This document shows, one piece after another, positions 36,656-43,186 of a DNA stretch of 44,061 nt. The position numbers and the translations under genes are program-made. Every line of letters starts with the position of its first letter. Position 1 is the first letter of the stretch. The stretch is from a virus. The notes under the pieces are model-generated. The model made no database searches and was not told the DNA's origin. It saw nothing but the letters and a program-made list of their open reading frames with translations. The stretch covers positions 1-44,061 of the IMG/VR virus record IMGVR_UViG_3300022538_000288; one strand, given 5' to 3'.

Positions 36656-37832
36656 GAAACATATCCAGGCAAACGCCTGGCCTCCATCCTGCGTTGCAGC
36701 CGCAATCGGTGTAGCCTTTCGGTATTGTTATTTTATTGGCTCTACCGTATTTCATAGATTGCGGGGTACACGCTCCGCTTTTTAGCCCGCCACTTTGATT
36801 ATCAGTATCGTATTTTTCATTTCCTTTTCCTTCTGCGCTTTCGTAAGAAACATCAAAGATTCTCTCTCTTGCCTTCCCGCACTTCTTACAGACAAATTCA
36901 GGGCAGCCCGCCAGAATCATCGGCTCGACCAGCTTTTCAGGAAACGTAGCAAAGTGCGCTTCGGGGCAAGCCTGGGTTGGTATAGTCCAGACACAACGCT
37001 TGTTGCGGCCAAGAGGTAATTTGTGGATGGGCGTACTCTCCCTAAAACCTGCATAGCCTGGCCTGTTTGCCTCCTTGCTGTCTGGCTTCGCCGCTGGTGG
37101 CACTATTGTCCCTGCAGCGTACCTGGGATGGCTTGTTTCGCTCTGTGGCTCATACTGCGGCTCGAACCAATACTTAAATCCCTGCCATAAAGAAATCTTT
37201 ACTCGTTTTTTCTTTCTAATGCCCCATTGCCAGTCAAGACTTTCTATGCCGCTCTTGTAATCTGGTGGCCTATCTGACACTTTACCATCAGGCCGGAAAT
37301 ACCAAAGAATATCATTGTTCTTTACAAAGAAAAAGACATACTCAAAATCGACAGTGAACCTGTCCTTTGCGCTCGACGGCATCGGGTTCGGCTTGTGCCA
37401 AACTATCACGTTCCGCAGAATCCAGCCTCGATTGACCATCTCGATAGCAAAGCGTTCGGGGATAAGGCAGAGGGATTTATCATAACCTTTAACACCAGGC
37501 CGGCCTTCACCTTCGTAATAATAACTACCAACGTTAGTTCCCTGTTTATAAGCCGCTCGGCTTCCAGCCCCGCTGCTCGTTCCGTAGGTATCTCCCAAAT
37601 TCACCCAGCATGTCCCGTCCTTGCGAAGCACACGAAAGACCTCATCGTAAACTGTGCAGAGCTTGTCGATATATTCCTCAAAGGTAGGCTCAAGGCCAAG
37701 TTGACCGGCAACGCCGTAATCCCGCAAAGCCCAATATGGCGGAGACGAAATACAGCAGTTAATCGAATTATCAGGAAAAGCCCTAAGCACTTCTCTGGCA
37801 TCTCCCACCAAAATCTGATTTACTGGCAGCAT
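36609..37832 (-). CDS. DNA methyltransferase (N4/N6 type), frameshifted at motif I
   Basis: Motif IV SPPYW at about 30-34 (ISSPPYWALRDYG) marks an N4-cytosine/N6-adenine methyltransferase of the permuted beta class. A conserved CPEFVCKKCG and CGCNAGWRPG zinc-like Cys set follows. Motif I should come at the C-terminus (F-C-G-T-G-T for SAM binding). In this frame the product ends abnormally as CLDMFLRDGNGWQGSRTVAA. One extra base in the AAA run of the plus strand (36657-36659) moves the real tail, CGTGTVGKVAAQL and onward, into the +1 frame, which stays open to 36485. The intact protein would be about 448 residues. A true mutation, an assembly error and programmed +1 shifting at TTT-C are all possible. 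Confidence 0.8.
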   Translation of the reverse strand: MLPVNQILVGDAREVLRAFPDNSINCCISSPPYWALRDYGVAGQLGLEPTFEEYIDKLCTVYDEVFRVLRKDGTCWVNLGDTYGTSSGAGSRAAYKQGTNVGSYYYEGEGRPGVKGYDKSLCLIPERFAIEMVNRGWILRNVIVWHKPNPMPSSAKDRFTVDFEYVFFFVKNNDILWYFRPDGKVSDRPPDYKSGIESLDWQWGIRKKKRVKISLWQGFKYWFEPQYEPQSETSHPRYAAGTIVPPAAKPDSKEANRPGYAGFRESTPIHKLPLGRNKRCVWTIPTQACPEAHFATFPEKLVEPMILAGCPEFVCKKCGKARERIFDVSYESAEGKGNEKYDTDNQSGGLKSGACTPQSMKYGRANKITIPKGYTDCGCNAGWRPGVCLDMFLRDGNGWQGSRTVAA

Positions 37833-38072
37833 CTATCTGCCCTCTGCTAATTCACGAGAAAAATGCACTTCTTTTCCAAGTATGTTTCTCATCAACATAT
37901 CATCAGGAATATCATCAGGAACATTCGGTTTTCCCGAAACAGACCTATGAAACCAACCTCTTTGCTCTCGCAATATCAAGACCGATTCAATTCCAGTATT
38001 CCTTTCATAAGTACACAAAGCATCATTCAATCTTACAAGGGCTCTATTAACTTCATTATCTGAGTGACTCAT
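37833..38072 (-). CDS. Hypothetical protein (79 aa)
   Basis: MSHSDNEVNRALVRLNDALC, then ERNTGIESVLILREQRGWFH and an acidic C-terminal half with DDIPDDMLMRN. Not recognised. GGAG precedes the ATG by eight bases. It abuts the methyltransferase start, whose Shine-Dalgarno (AGAGGGC) lies in its own 3' end. Confidence 0.55.
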   Translation of the reverse strand: MSHSDNEVNRALVRLNDALCTYERNTGIESVLILREQRGWFHRSVSGKPNVPDDIPDDMLMRNILGKEVHFSRELAEGR

Positions 38073-38075
38073 TTT

Positions 38076-38447
38076 TCAATCTCCTAATTTCCGGCCTAAG
38101 CCTGCGGTCATCGCCGCTACCTGCTTTTGGCGTTTATTTTGTATTGCCTGTGCCGTTTTTTGTCGGTACTCGAACAGTGGGCCGGCCGGCGGCTCTTTGG
38201 GGGTGGCCCAGATGATACGGTGCTGTTTTCTGGGGTGAAGCACGGCCAGCCACTCTCTTTTTTGGAGCGATAGGATTTTACGCTGGATTGTCCGGGCATC
38301 TGATTTGAGCAGCTTGGCGAGCTGGGCGGAGCTTTTGTAACAGCCTGCCGGCCACCGCATAATCTCGCTGATAAGCAGCGCCTCGAACCGGCTAAGTTCT
38401 GGATGTCTGAGTAGCCATTCATAGACCTTGATATATTGCTCCACCAT
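38076..38447 (-). CDS. Winged-helix DNA-binding protein (123 aa)
   Basis: The segment ELSRFEALLISEIMRWPAGC, then YKSSAQLAKLLKSDARTIQR and KILSLQKREWLAVLHPRKQH forms an N-terminal helix, a recognition-type HTH (S-x-x-x-L-A-x-x-L-x-x-D-x-R-T-I-x-R) and a wing. This is the winged-helix type of phage replication-initiator N-domains and MarR-like regulators. The basic Gln-rich tail is RQKTAQAIQNKRQKQ. It may open the phage origin or regulate the operon. It lies between the radical SAM gene and the 79-residue gene. Confidence 0.7.
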   Translation of the reverse strand: MVEQYIKVYEWLLRHPELSRFEALLISEIMRWPAGCYKSSAQLAKLLKSDARTIQRKILSLQKREWLAVLHPRKQHRIIWATPKEPPAGPLFEYRQKTAQAIQNKRQKQVAAMTAGLGRKLGD

Positions 38448-38451
38448 TTAA

Positions 38452-39333
38452 CTAATTCCATCCGTGACCGGCTTTTTCCTGAGCGAGTACTCGTCCTTGG
38501 TAATCCTGCCATTTTACTTTTTTGAAAATCGCCTTATGATTGACCCAGCGGGCAAAAGTTCGCTGGTACAGATCGCTTTTGTCAAAGGGCATTACAAACG
38601 GGTCAACACCTAAACCCCGGAGTGTTTCTACTCGAGACAAATCTTCTGCCCCTGTGGAATTGAACCCGATTAAGACGTAACACATTAGCTTGTAAGGTCT
38701 TATGTGCTTAGTGATTTTGCGTAGTTTTTCCTCGAGCATATCTCGAGGGTTGTCCCAGGCTATTTTAATCTGTTTGCGGTGTTGTAGAGTATTTAAGGCT
38801 TCGCACATTTCTCTTGTCAATAATCTGGCGTCAACGCCTTGGAAGTCCACAGGTTGTTCTTTGTTTCTTAACCAACCGATATGTACCCGCCATTCGAGCG
38901 CAGCAAAAAAGTTATTGTCCATTATGGTAATGTATTCACCTTTAGGGTTGAGTGGTTTCAAGCTAACCAGGCGAAACCGACCTTCTTTTTGATATACTAC
39001 ACACCAGGGACATCTGCGAATACACCCTCGAGTGAACCATACATAGGAAGTTTTACAATCAGGATAGAGACTATAATCATACTCAGCTAATTCCATTTTT
39101 ACCGATAACTGGCTTGTAACCTCAAACCCCGTTCCCCCGCAGATTGCTCTTTTCGGCACTTCGCTTTTGTCTGTGTAGTCAAATAGACTGCTGCAATAAA
39201 TGTGGTCGAATTGCCTATCTGTAAGCGGACTCCACCAGCCTACGGTATCGCCTCGTTGTTTATGGTACTGAGCAATCAGCATATAGGCGGTATTGAAGAT
39301 TTTGGGCTCTATGTCTATCAGGCCGATATTCAT
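38452..39333 (-). CDS. Radical SAM protein (293 aa)
   Basis: The [4Fe-4S] motif TRGCIRRCPWCVVYQKEG is clear, with Cys104, Cys108 and Cys111 (C-x3-C-x2-C). The N-terminal 80 residues (NIGLIDIEPKIFNTAYMLIA, then SSLFDYTDKSEVP) resemble a small Rossmann-like domain, as in the B12-binding relatives. DNNFFA and YVLIGFNSTGAEDL continue the TIM-barrel core. Radical SAM enzymes cleave S-adenosylmethionine to start difficult modifications of nucleic acids, proteins or small molecules. The substrate is unknown. No accessory SPASM domain is visible. The neighbours with Cys clusters (YkgJ-like, DUF5131) may form one module. Confidence 0.85.
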   Translation of the reverse strand: MNIGLIDIEPKIFNTAYMLIAQYHKQRGDTVGWWSPLTDRQFDHIYCSSLFDYTDKSEVPKRAICGGTGFEVTSQLSVKMELAEYDYSLYPDCKTSYVWFTRGCIRRCPWCVVYQKEGRFRLVSLKPLNPKGEYITIMDNNFFAALEWRVHIGWLRNKEQPVDFQGVDARLLTREMCEALNTLQHRKQIKIAWDNPRDMLEEKLRKITKHIRPYKLMCYVLIGFNSTGAEDLSRVETLRGLGVDPFVMPFDKSDLYQRTFARWVNHKAIFKKVKWQDYQGRVLAQEKAGHGWN

Positions 39334-39571
39334 TTTCTCTATCTTTTCTCTTATTTACTCTATGTTACGGCCTGAGGCCGTAGGTTTTGGGACTAACTCC
39401 CGATTTGCTTACGGCGTCAGACCGTAAGGTTGAACCGGATTTCACAAAGATTTCACAGGTTATCCACCCTGTACCAGAAGCGGTGCAGGGCCACTATGTT
39501 CCCGGCAGTCTTTCTTGAACGGCCTCAAGGGTTATTCGCAGTTCTTCTTTTTCATCCATCCAATTTGAGGG
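39334..39571 (-). other. Non-coding segment with hairpins and a DnaA-box-like site
   Basis: No convincing gene. It holds two related hairpins: TACGGCC-TGA-GGCCGTA (39366-39382) and CTTACGG-CGTCAGA-CCGTAAG (39408-39428). It also holds a nine-base direct repeat GATTTCACA at 39438-39446 and 39449-39457, a DnaA-box-like TTATCCACC (39460-39468, 8 of 9 to TTATCCACA), and hairpin copy C (39467-39490). Two very small frames (21 codons each, 39494-39617) lie at its right edge and are not called. It could be the replication origin or a regulated leader of the radical SAM gene. Confidence 0.4.
39467..39490. repeat. Dispersed hairpin repeat, copy C
   Basis: CCCTGTACC (39467-39475) and GGTGCAGGG (39482-39490) enclose AGAAGC. 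It is nearly an exact inverse of copy A. It stands in the non-coding segment between the YkgJ-like and radical SAM genes. Confidence 0.6.
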
Positions 39572-39895
39572 TTACTTCCTTGATGGTTGCTTCCGCTGCG
39601 ATTTTTTTCTTTGCCATAATTTTTCCTCTTTCTGTCTCAAACATAATTCGCCATTCGGATATTCTCTACACACCTTCGGCTTTGCCTTGTAGCCGTAGCG
39701 TTCGTGGATTAAACAAACACCAATTTCACCTCGGAGCTCAAACATTTCACAGGGGACGCTTGGGTCCCAGAGGCGTCCGAAATTGCGTCCATCGTTTGCC
39801 CTTTCTTTGAGTTCCGGGATATCCTCAAAGTCGCCGTTCTTCCAGAATGTTCTGCCAATAGTAAGACAACAAGCCCCACATCTTTCGCAGGCCAT
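39572..39895 (-). CDS. YkgJ-like Cys-cluster protein (107 aa)
   Basis: The N-terminus CERCGACC (residues 3-10) is the CxxCxxCC metal-binding cluster of the YkgJ family. It is followed by GVCLIHERYGYKAKPKVCRE and CLRQKEEK, which supply further Cys as in the family's typical Y/F-K-P-x-x-C-R-E-Y-P end. It probably binds zinc or an iron-sulfur cluster. The Lys-rich C-terminus is KLWQRKKSQRKQPSRK. GGAG lies nine bases upstream of the ATG. Its position, separated only by the non-coding segment from the radical SAM gene, could reflect a shared metal-dependent function. Confidence 0.75.
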   Translation of the reverse strand: MACERCGACCLTIGRTFWKNGDFEDIPELKERANDGRNFGRLWDPSVPCEMFELRGEIGVCLIHERYGYKAKPKVCREYPNGELCLRQKEEKLWQRKKSQRKQPSRK

Positions 39896-39909
39896 AGTGG
39901 GGGGTCTCC

Positions 39910-40191
39910 TTACACCTTTGATTTGGTTTTTTTCTTTTTTGGCATCCGTTTTTCAATGCGGTTAAGTTGCCTTCCACAACAGTCCATTTTGTTGCTTAGG
40001 CTTTCTGCAGTTTGTAAATTTCTCTCCAATAATCGAGCGATATAACAAAGCACAGGGAAGGACAATTTTTCCGTAGAAGTTTCTCTAAGATAATCACCAA
40101 GACTGGTTTTATCGGTAGTCACACTCCAAGTGAGGATTGACCTTCCTATTTCGATAAATGGGTATGAATTTTTGTCCTCTGTCTTTGCCAT
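39910..40191 (-). CDS. Hypothetical protein (93 aa)
   Basis: MAKTEDKNSYPFIEIGRSIL, then a helical middle with LSFPVLCYIARLLERNLQTA and a Cys pair CC, then a Lys-rich end KRMPKKKKTKSKV. No family is recognised. A GGAG Shine-Dalgarno precedes it and a 13-base gap separates it from the HNH-like gene. Confidence 0.6.
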   Translation of the reverse strand: MAKTEDKNSYPFIEIGRSILTWSVTTDKTSLGDYLRETSTEKLSFPVLCYIARLLERNLQTAESLSNKMDCCGRQLNRIEKRMPKKKKTKSKV

Positions 40192-40204
40192 TTTGGACTC
40201 CTTT

Positions 40205-40588
40205 CTATAATTGTTTTAAGAGGTTTTTCCGTATCAGCTTCAAAAATACTATCTGTGCTTCTTCGTTCATCATAGGTTTCGGGCCAGTTCGGATTTCCTC
40301 AATCTGGAGGATGAGCCAAGCGTAGTCTAAGCGGTTCTTCCGTAGCCATTTTATAATTCGAGCAGGGTACTTATGACATTTTCGGCAAACTCCAAGACCG
40401 TTTCGTTTGTCCCAGAAGCACAAGCGGCGCCAGTAAACCCGACCAATAAGATGGTGGGCGTCAACGACCTTCTCATCGTTGCAAATCGGGCAAATAAAGG
40501 GCGATCCCTGAAAAATGAGCAACGCCCACAATCGCAAACATTCAGCCTTTAATCTGTTCACCCTTGTTTGTTTGACCATAAAAATCAT
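40205..40588 (-). CDS. HNH/NinG-like recombination endonuclease (127 aa)
   Basis: CPICN (residues about 32-36) and CRKCHK (about 67-72) are the Cys pairs. DAHHLIGR supplies the His-His and NGLGVCRKCH the N and H. This is the Cys4-HNH nuclease form found in phage NinG/Rap-type recombination proteins. The start at 40588 is an ATG that overlaps the stop of the upstream micro-gene (ATGA); an earlier start lacks this coupling. It lies near the ERF recombination gene and may process recombination intermediates. Confidence 0.75.
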   Translation of the reverse strand: MIFMVKQTRVNRLKAECLRLWALLIFQGSPFICPICNDEKVVDAHHLIGRVYWRRLCFWDKRNGLGVCRKCHKYPARIIKWLRKNRLDYAWLILQIEEIRTGPKPMMNEEAQIVFLKLIRKNLLKQL

Positions 40589-40734
40589 TTTGTTAGTGCG
40601 TAATAAATGACATAAATCCAACTACAAATACCGTGCAGAATACACCACAAAATTGAAGCATTTTTTGCCCACGACAATATCATTGCCAATGCACAACCCA
40701 TACTAATTCCAACACTTGTTGAAGTATTTGACAT
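40585..40734 (-). CDS. 49-residue hydrophobic phage micro-protein
   Basis: MSNTSTSVGISMGCALAMIL, then SWAKNASILWCILHGICSWI and YVIYYALTK. The pattern SW-x-x-N-x-S-I-x-W-x-I-x-H-G-x-x-x-W-x-Y-V-I-Y-Y is one I recall from small membrane proteins in many phages. Two hydrophobic stretches can form a helical hairpin. The function is unknown. It overlaps the HNH start by four bases. Within the 85-base segment between it and the 111-residue gene lies a GC-rich stem (GGGCGG/CCGCCC with an inner GCCGGG-ACA-CCCCGGC near 40757-40798). Confidence 0.65.
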   Translation of the reverse strand: MSNTSTSVGISMGCALAMILSWAKNASILWCILHGICSWIYVIYYALTK

Positions 40735-40819
40735 TTTTCAAACCTTCCAACGAAGGGGCGGCACCTGCCGGGACACCCCGGCGTTTCCAGCACCGCCCTA
40801 TCCAACTTAGCTGCCGAGG

Positions 40820-41155
40820 CTATTTCTTTTTGGATATCTCTTTTTCGAGGGTGGTAATTCGTTTTTCGTGTTCAAAGACTTTCTTCTGTGCGTTGTTAAG
40901 CTCTTTGAGCGATTCTTTGTGTTTTTTTTCTAAATCTCGCTTTTCCTGCACAAGTTCGGATACTCGCTCCTCGAGCTCATCTGCCCTTGTCTTTGAAAAA
41001 CCAACTGAATGGCCGTTCGGACAATGCCATTCGCCGCCGTTTTTCCTCTTTGACTCGTATGTTAGAGTTGGGATTGCATAAACCACTCCACAGGTAGGAC
41101 AAACGCAAGGTGTGAGCAAAACATCATTAACGGTGCCATCAAAACTAAATCTCAT
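40820..41155 (-). CDS. Zinc-ribbon plus coiled-coil protein (111 aa)
   Basis: Two Cys pairs (CVCPTC at about 17-22 and CPNGH at about 45-49) make a zinc ribbon. The remainder (KTRADELEERVSELVQEKRD and onward) is a parallel coiled coil with regular heptads. This two-part layout is known in phage hypotheticals. The coil would allow oligomerisation of a nucleic-acid-binding ribbon. GGAG lies six bases upstream. It is the first gene after the structured leader. Confidence 0.75.
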   Translation of the reverse strand: MRFSFDGTVNDVLLTPCVCPTCGVVYAIPTLTYESKRKNGGEWHCPNGHSVGFSKTRADELEERVSELVQEKRDLEKKHKESLKELNNAQKKVFEHEKRITTLEKEISKKK

Positions 41156-41323
41156 ATTTGTCTCCTTTCAAAAAAGCGAGGCGGGCCGGATTTTCACCGG
41201 CGGGGGCCTTCAGCTCGCATCGGCAGCCCCACCTGGAGTCTAACTGACGACGTGTCTGGTCGCGCCGGATGCGATTCAGGACAGTGGTATCGCCACCGCC
41301 TCCGCCTCACTATTCACTTATCA
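41156..41323 (-). promoter_or_regulatory. Structured leader with mutually exclusive stems (attenuator-like)
   Basis: On the minus strand an outer stem GCGAG/CTCGC with an inner GCCGG-TGAAAAT-CCGGC is followed by TTTTTT (41175-41170) just before the GGAG of the 111-residue gene. The terminator's 5' arm (in GATGCGAG, near 41215-41222) is also the exact partner of TCGCATC (41274-41268), and extends to CCGATGCGA with a one-base bulge. TCGCATC can in turn be held by a third stem GCGAT/ATCGC (41294-41290 and 41275-41271). These three pairings exclude each other, as in attenuators and riboswitches. No known aptamer is recognised. Confidence 0.45.
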
Positions 41324-41395
41324 AAGGTGGGCCTACTTTGCTTCGTGAGAGGGGGGGGAGTCTCAGCCAGCGTTTCGGCCCGATATTCACTTATC
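41311..41395. repeat. 12-base direct repeat around the upstream gene end
   Basis: TATTCACTTATC occurs at 41311-41322 and 41384-41395, 73 bases apart. The second copy includes the stop codon of the 237-residue gene (TAA on the minus strand). Between them lies a run of eight G (41351-41358). The repeats could mark the boundary of an inserted regulatory segment or a protein site. Confidence 0.45.
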
Positions 41396-42104
41396 CAAAA
41401 ACAGGCACTTCCTTTGCGAAAATCCGAACCCCGGGTATCTCCATAGCAGCGTTTTTGATATTCCTGCCGTTCACAAACAAAAATACCCCTGGTAGGTTTG
41501 TTTGCCATACACTAATCTCTGCTGCTGTTGTCCCATCCTCATTTTCCGCTATACTCATTCGTTGTTGAATCTTAGATAAATCATTGAAGCAAAATTCGGG
41601 GGGTACTTTGGTAAAATCAACGACTTTGTAAACGGTCTGCTTGCGGGTCTTGGTCGTGTCGCGGGTCTCAAAAGAAGCTGGTCGGACAACAGGGGCGGTT
41701 TCCTCTTTGACTTTGTGGCCGGCGTCAGCGTGGGCCTGCTGGATTTTACGGCGCCTCTCCTCCTCTCTTTGGGCGGCCTCCTCAGCCTCCTGGTCTTTGC
41801 GGCGCTGCTCGGCCCGATAGTCCATTAGCTTCTGAGTGAGGATTCGCTTGGCCTCTTGGTATGGGGCGGCCACATTCTTAAAGTCGCCATTTATCAGTCG
41901 CAGCGACTCGTTGATAGGGGCGGTACGCTCCTTGCGCTTCTTCTCCACTTCACGCAAGCCGGCGGTGATTATGATTAGGCTGTTATTTACGCTGTCCGCG
42001 TCCGCTTGATTTTCGATTTCGAGCTTGTTGGCTTCGGCGAGCAGCGTTTGCGCCTGCGTTCGTAGCGGGGCCAGCATTTGCTCTGTCTGTCCGTTTGTTC
42101 CCAT
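41391..42104 (-). CDS. Recombination-associated coiled-coil protein (237 aa)
   Basis: Helical for the first 140 residues (TLLAEANKLEIENQADADSV, VEKKRKERTAPINESLRLIN, then RRKDQEAEEAAQREEERRRK). The K-x-R-K-E-x-T-A-P-I/L-N-E pattern is common in phage proteins next to ERF/RecT. A C-terminal domain (VYKVVDFTKVPPEFCFNDLS, then TTAAEISVWQTNLPGVFLF) is mostly beta. It probably assists the ssDNA-annealing protein. The start at 42104 has an AGGA Shine-Dalgarno, giving a 122-base overlap with the ERF gene in another frame. A start at 42077 would shorten the overlap, but the evidence for it is weaker. Confidence 0.7.
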   Translation of the reverse strand: MGTNGQTEQMLAPLRTQAQTLLAEANKLEIENQADADSVNNSLIIITAGLREVEKKRKERTAPINESLRLINGDFKNVAAPYQEAKRILTQKLMDYRAEQRRKDQEAEEAAQREEERRRKIQQAHADAGHKVKEETAPVVRPASFETRDTTKTRKQTVYKVVDFTKVPPEFCFNDLSKIQQRMSIAENEDGTTAAEISVWQTNLPGVFLFVNGRNIKNAAMEIPGVRIFAKEVPVFG

Positions 42105-42699
42105 TTTTTCGTCCTTTCAATATGGCTTGTTCAAAAAAATTACCTATCCTTTTAATGGCTTCCGGGCCTGTCATATCGCTGAATAGTTGGGCTGCCTCGG
42201 CCTTGATTGTGTCCCTGTTTGTTCCCTCCGGGTCCCGCCAGGTAGTTTGAAAAGTCGTCAGTAAGAATTGCTTGAGCGCTCGGGTGTGTGCGGTGTTGCC
42301 GGACCAGTCGCCGTTCATCCCCATACCACTGCCCCAGCCGACTAAGGTATAGCCGGTGTCCAAGTCCTCGATGCAATAAGCGCCAATCACCAATACCGCC
42401 TGACCTACTACCGCCACAATCGGCTGTATGCCCGGGGCCAAGTATGGCCGGATAACAAGACCCTCAAGTTCACACTGCTCACGATAGATTTGGAAGACCT
42501 GCTGGGCCTCGGTGAAGCGAAAGAGAACCTCTTGACTTTCCGGGTCTTTACATTCGCCAGTCGGGTCAACGGCGGGTACTCTTTCCCTGATGGCGGCGAT
42601 TTTCGCCAAAAGATGTCGCTTCGGGTCAAGTATCCGATGCCGTTTTCTACGGGTTGTTTTCTTAACCTTCTTAACCTTTTTGGGTTTTTTCTTTGGCAT
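41983..42699 (-). CDS. ERF-family single-strand annealing protein (238 aa)
   Basis: A basic head MPKKKPKKVKKVKKTTRRKR is followed by the ERF-type core: LFRFTEAQQVFQIYREQCEL, then GLVIRPYLAPGIQPIVAVVG and VLVIGAYCIEDLDTGYTLVG with WGSGMGMNGDWSGNTAHTRA and KQFLLTTFQ. The GxGMNxDWS-x-N-x-A motif resembles the conserved G-x-G-x-D-x-x-D-K-A of ERF proteins. It anneals complementary ssDNA in phage recombination and circularisation. The last 40 residues are low-complexity and encoded in the region shared with the next gene. AGAGG lies seven bases before the ATG. Confidence 0.75.
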   Translation of the reverse strand: MPKKKPKKVKKVKKTTRRKRHRILDPKRHLLAKIAAIRERVPAVDPTGECKDPESQEVLFRFTEAQQVFQIYREQCELEGLVIRPYLAPGIQPIVAVVGQAVLVIGAYCIEDLDTGYTLVGWGSGMGMNGDWSGNTAHTRALKQFLLTTFQTTWRDPEGTNRDTIKAEAAQLFSDMTGPEAIKRIGNFFEQAILKGRKNGNKRTDRANAGPATNAGANAARRSQQARNRKSSGRGQRK

Positions 42700-42704
42700 T
42701 TTTA

Positions 42705-42866
42705 TTACCTCTGCTTAAAAATTTTAGTACGGCGACATCTTCCGCAAGTCACATCAGGTTTATAATGCGTGAATTTTCCGTATATTTCCCCACAAGCAAA
42801 ATGGACATTATCAAGATACCCAGGTAACGGCCTTTTAACTGCATAATGTATTGTCTCTTTCTTCAC
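42705..42866 (-). CDS. 53-residue zinc-knuckle micro-protein
   Basis: MKKETIHYAVKRPLPGYLDN, then HFACGEIYGKFTHYKPDVTC and GRCRRTKIF. Cys at about 25, 41 and 44, with His, suggest a small metal site; the ends are basic. It starts with GTG at 42866, which overlaps the stop of the preceding gene (GTGA), with GGGGAG three bases upstream. It is separated by five bases from the ERF gene. A nucleic-acid-binding role is likely but unproven. Confidence 0.65.
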   Translation of the reverse strand: MKKETIHYAVKRPLPGYLDNVHFACGEIYGKFTHYKPDVTCGRCRRTKIFKQR

Positions 42867-43186
42867 AATCTCCCCTTTCTGGCTGCGTAGAAGGTGCTGT
42901 TTTCCAGATTGACTAAGGCGTAGTAATTGATTCCACCTTTACCTTTTTTAACTAAGTCTATGCAGAGGCCGATATTGATAAGCTGCCGGCGGAGCTCGTA
43001 AAGCCGTGCCTGGTACTGGTCGCCAATCTCCATCAAATCAGCAGTCGATACCGGCAGGCCGATTTTGTCCCGCACCTTAAACAGCTTCCACATCTCCATC
43101 GCCTGCCCTTCCAGGCGGAGCTCATCCTCTACCAACACAGAAGGATTGAGCAAAACCTCAACAAGTTCCATTTGACGTTCAACCAT
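42863..43186 (-). CDS. Winged-helix-like hypothetical protein (107 aa)
   Basis: MVERQMELVEVLLNPSVLVE, then GQAMEMWKLFKVRDKIGLPV, then TADLMEIGDQYQARLYELRR and LINIGLCIDLVKKGKGGINY. This suggests a winged-helix arrangement: a predicted HTH in the middle, then a beta wing with GKGG. It probably binds DNA. It overlaps the preceding gene by eight bases and the following micro-gene by four. Confidence 0.6.
   Translation of the reverse strand: MVERQMELVEVLLNPSVLVEDELRLEGQAMEMWKLFKVRDKIGLPVSTADLMEIGDQYQARLYELRRQLINIGLCIDLVKKGKGGINYYALVNLENSTFYAARKGRL

Noticed and set aside
39494-39617. Two overlapping 21-codon frames (MAKKKIAAEAT..., MDEKEELRITL...)
   Set aside because: Too short and without strong start signals; possible but not supportable. 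Recorded in the non-coding segment entry.
40757-40798. Rho-independent terminator
   Set aside because: The GC-rich stem is strong but has no T run on either strand, so it is noted only as structure in the intergenic gap.
41180-41300. Cobalamin- or FMN-type riboswitch
   Set aside because: GGTGAAAATCC and CCACTG resemble conserved boxes of the cobalamin element, but their order is reversed and the remaining conserved segments are missing.
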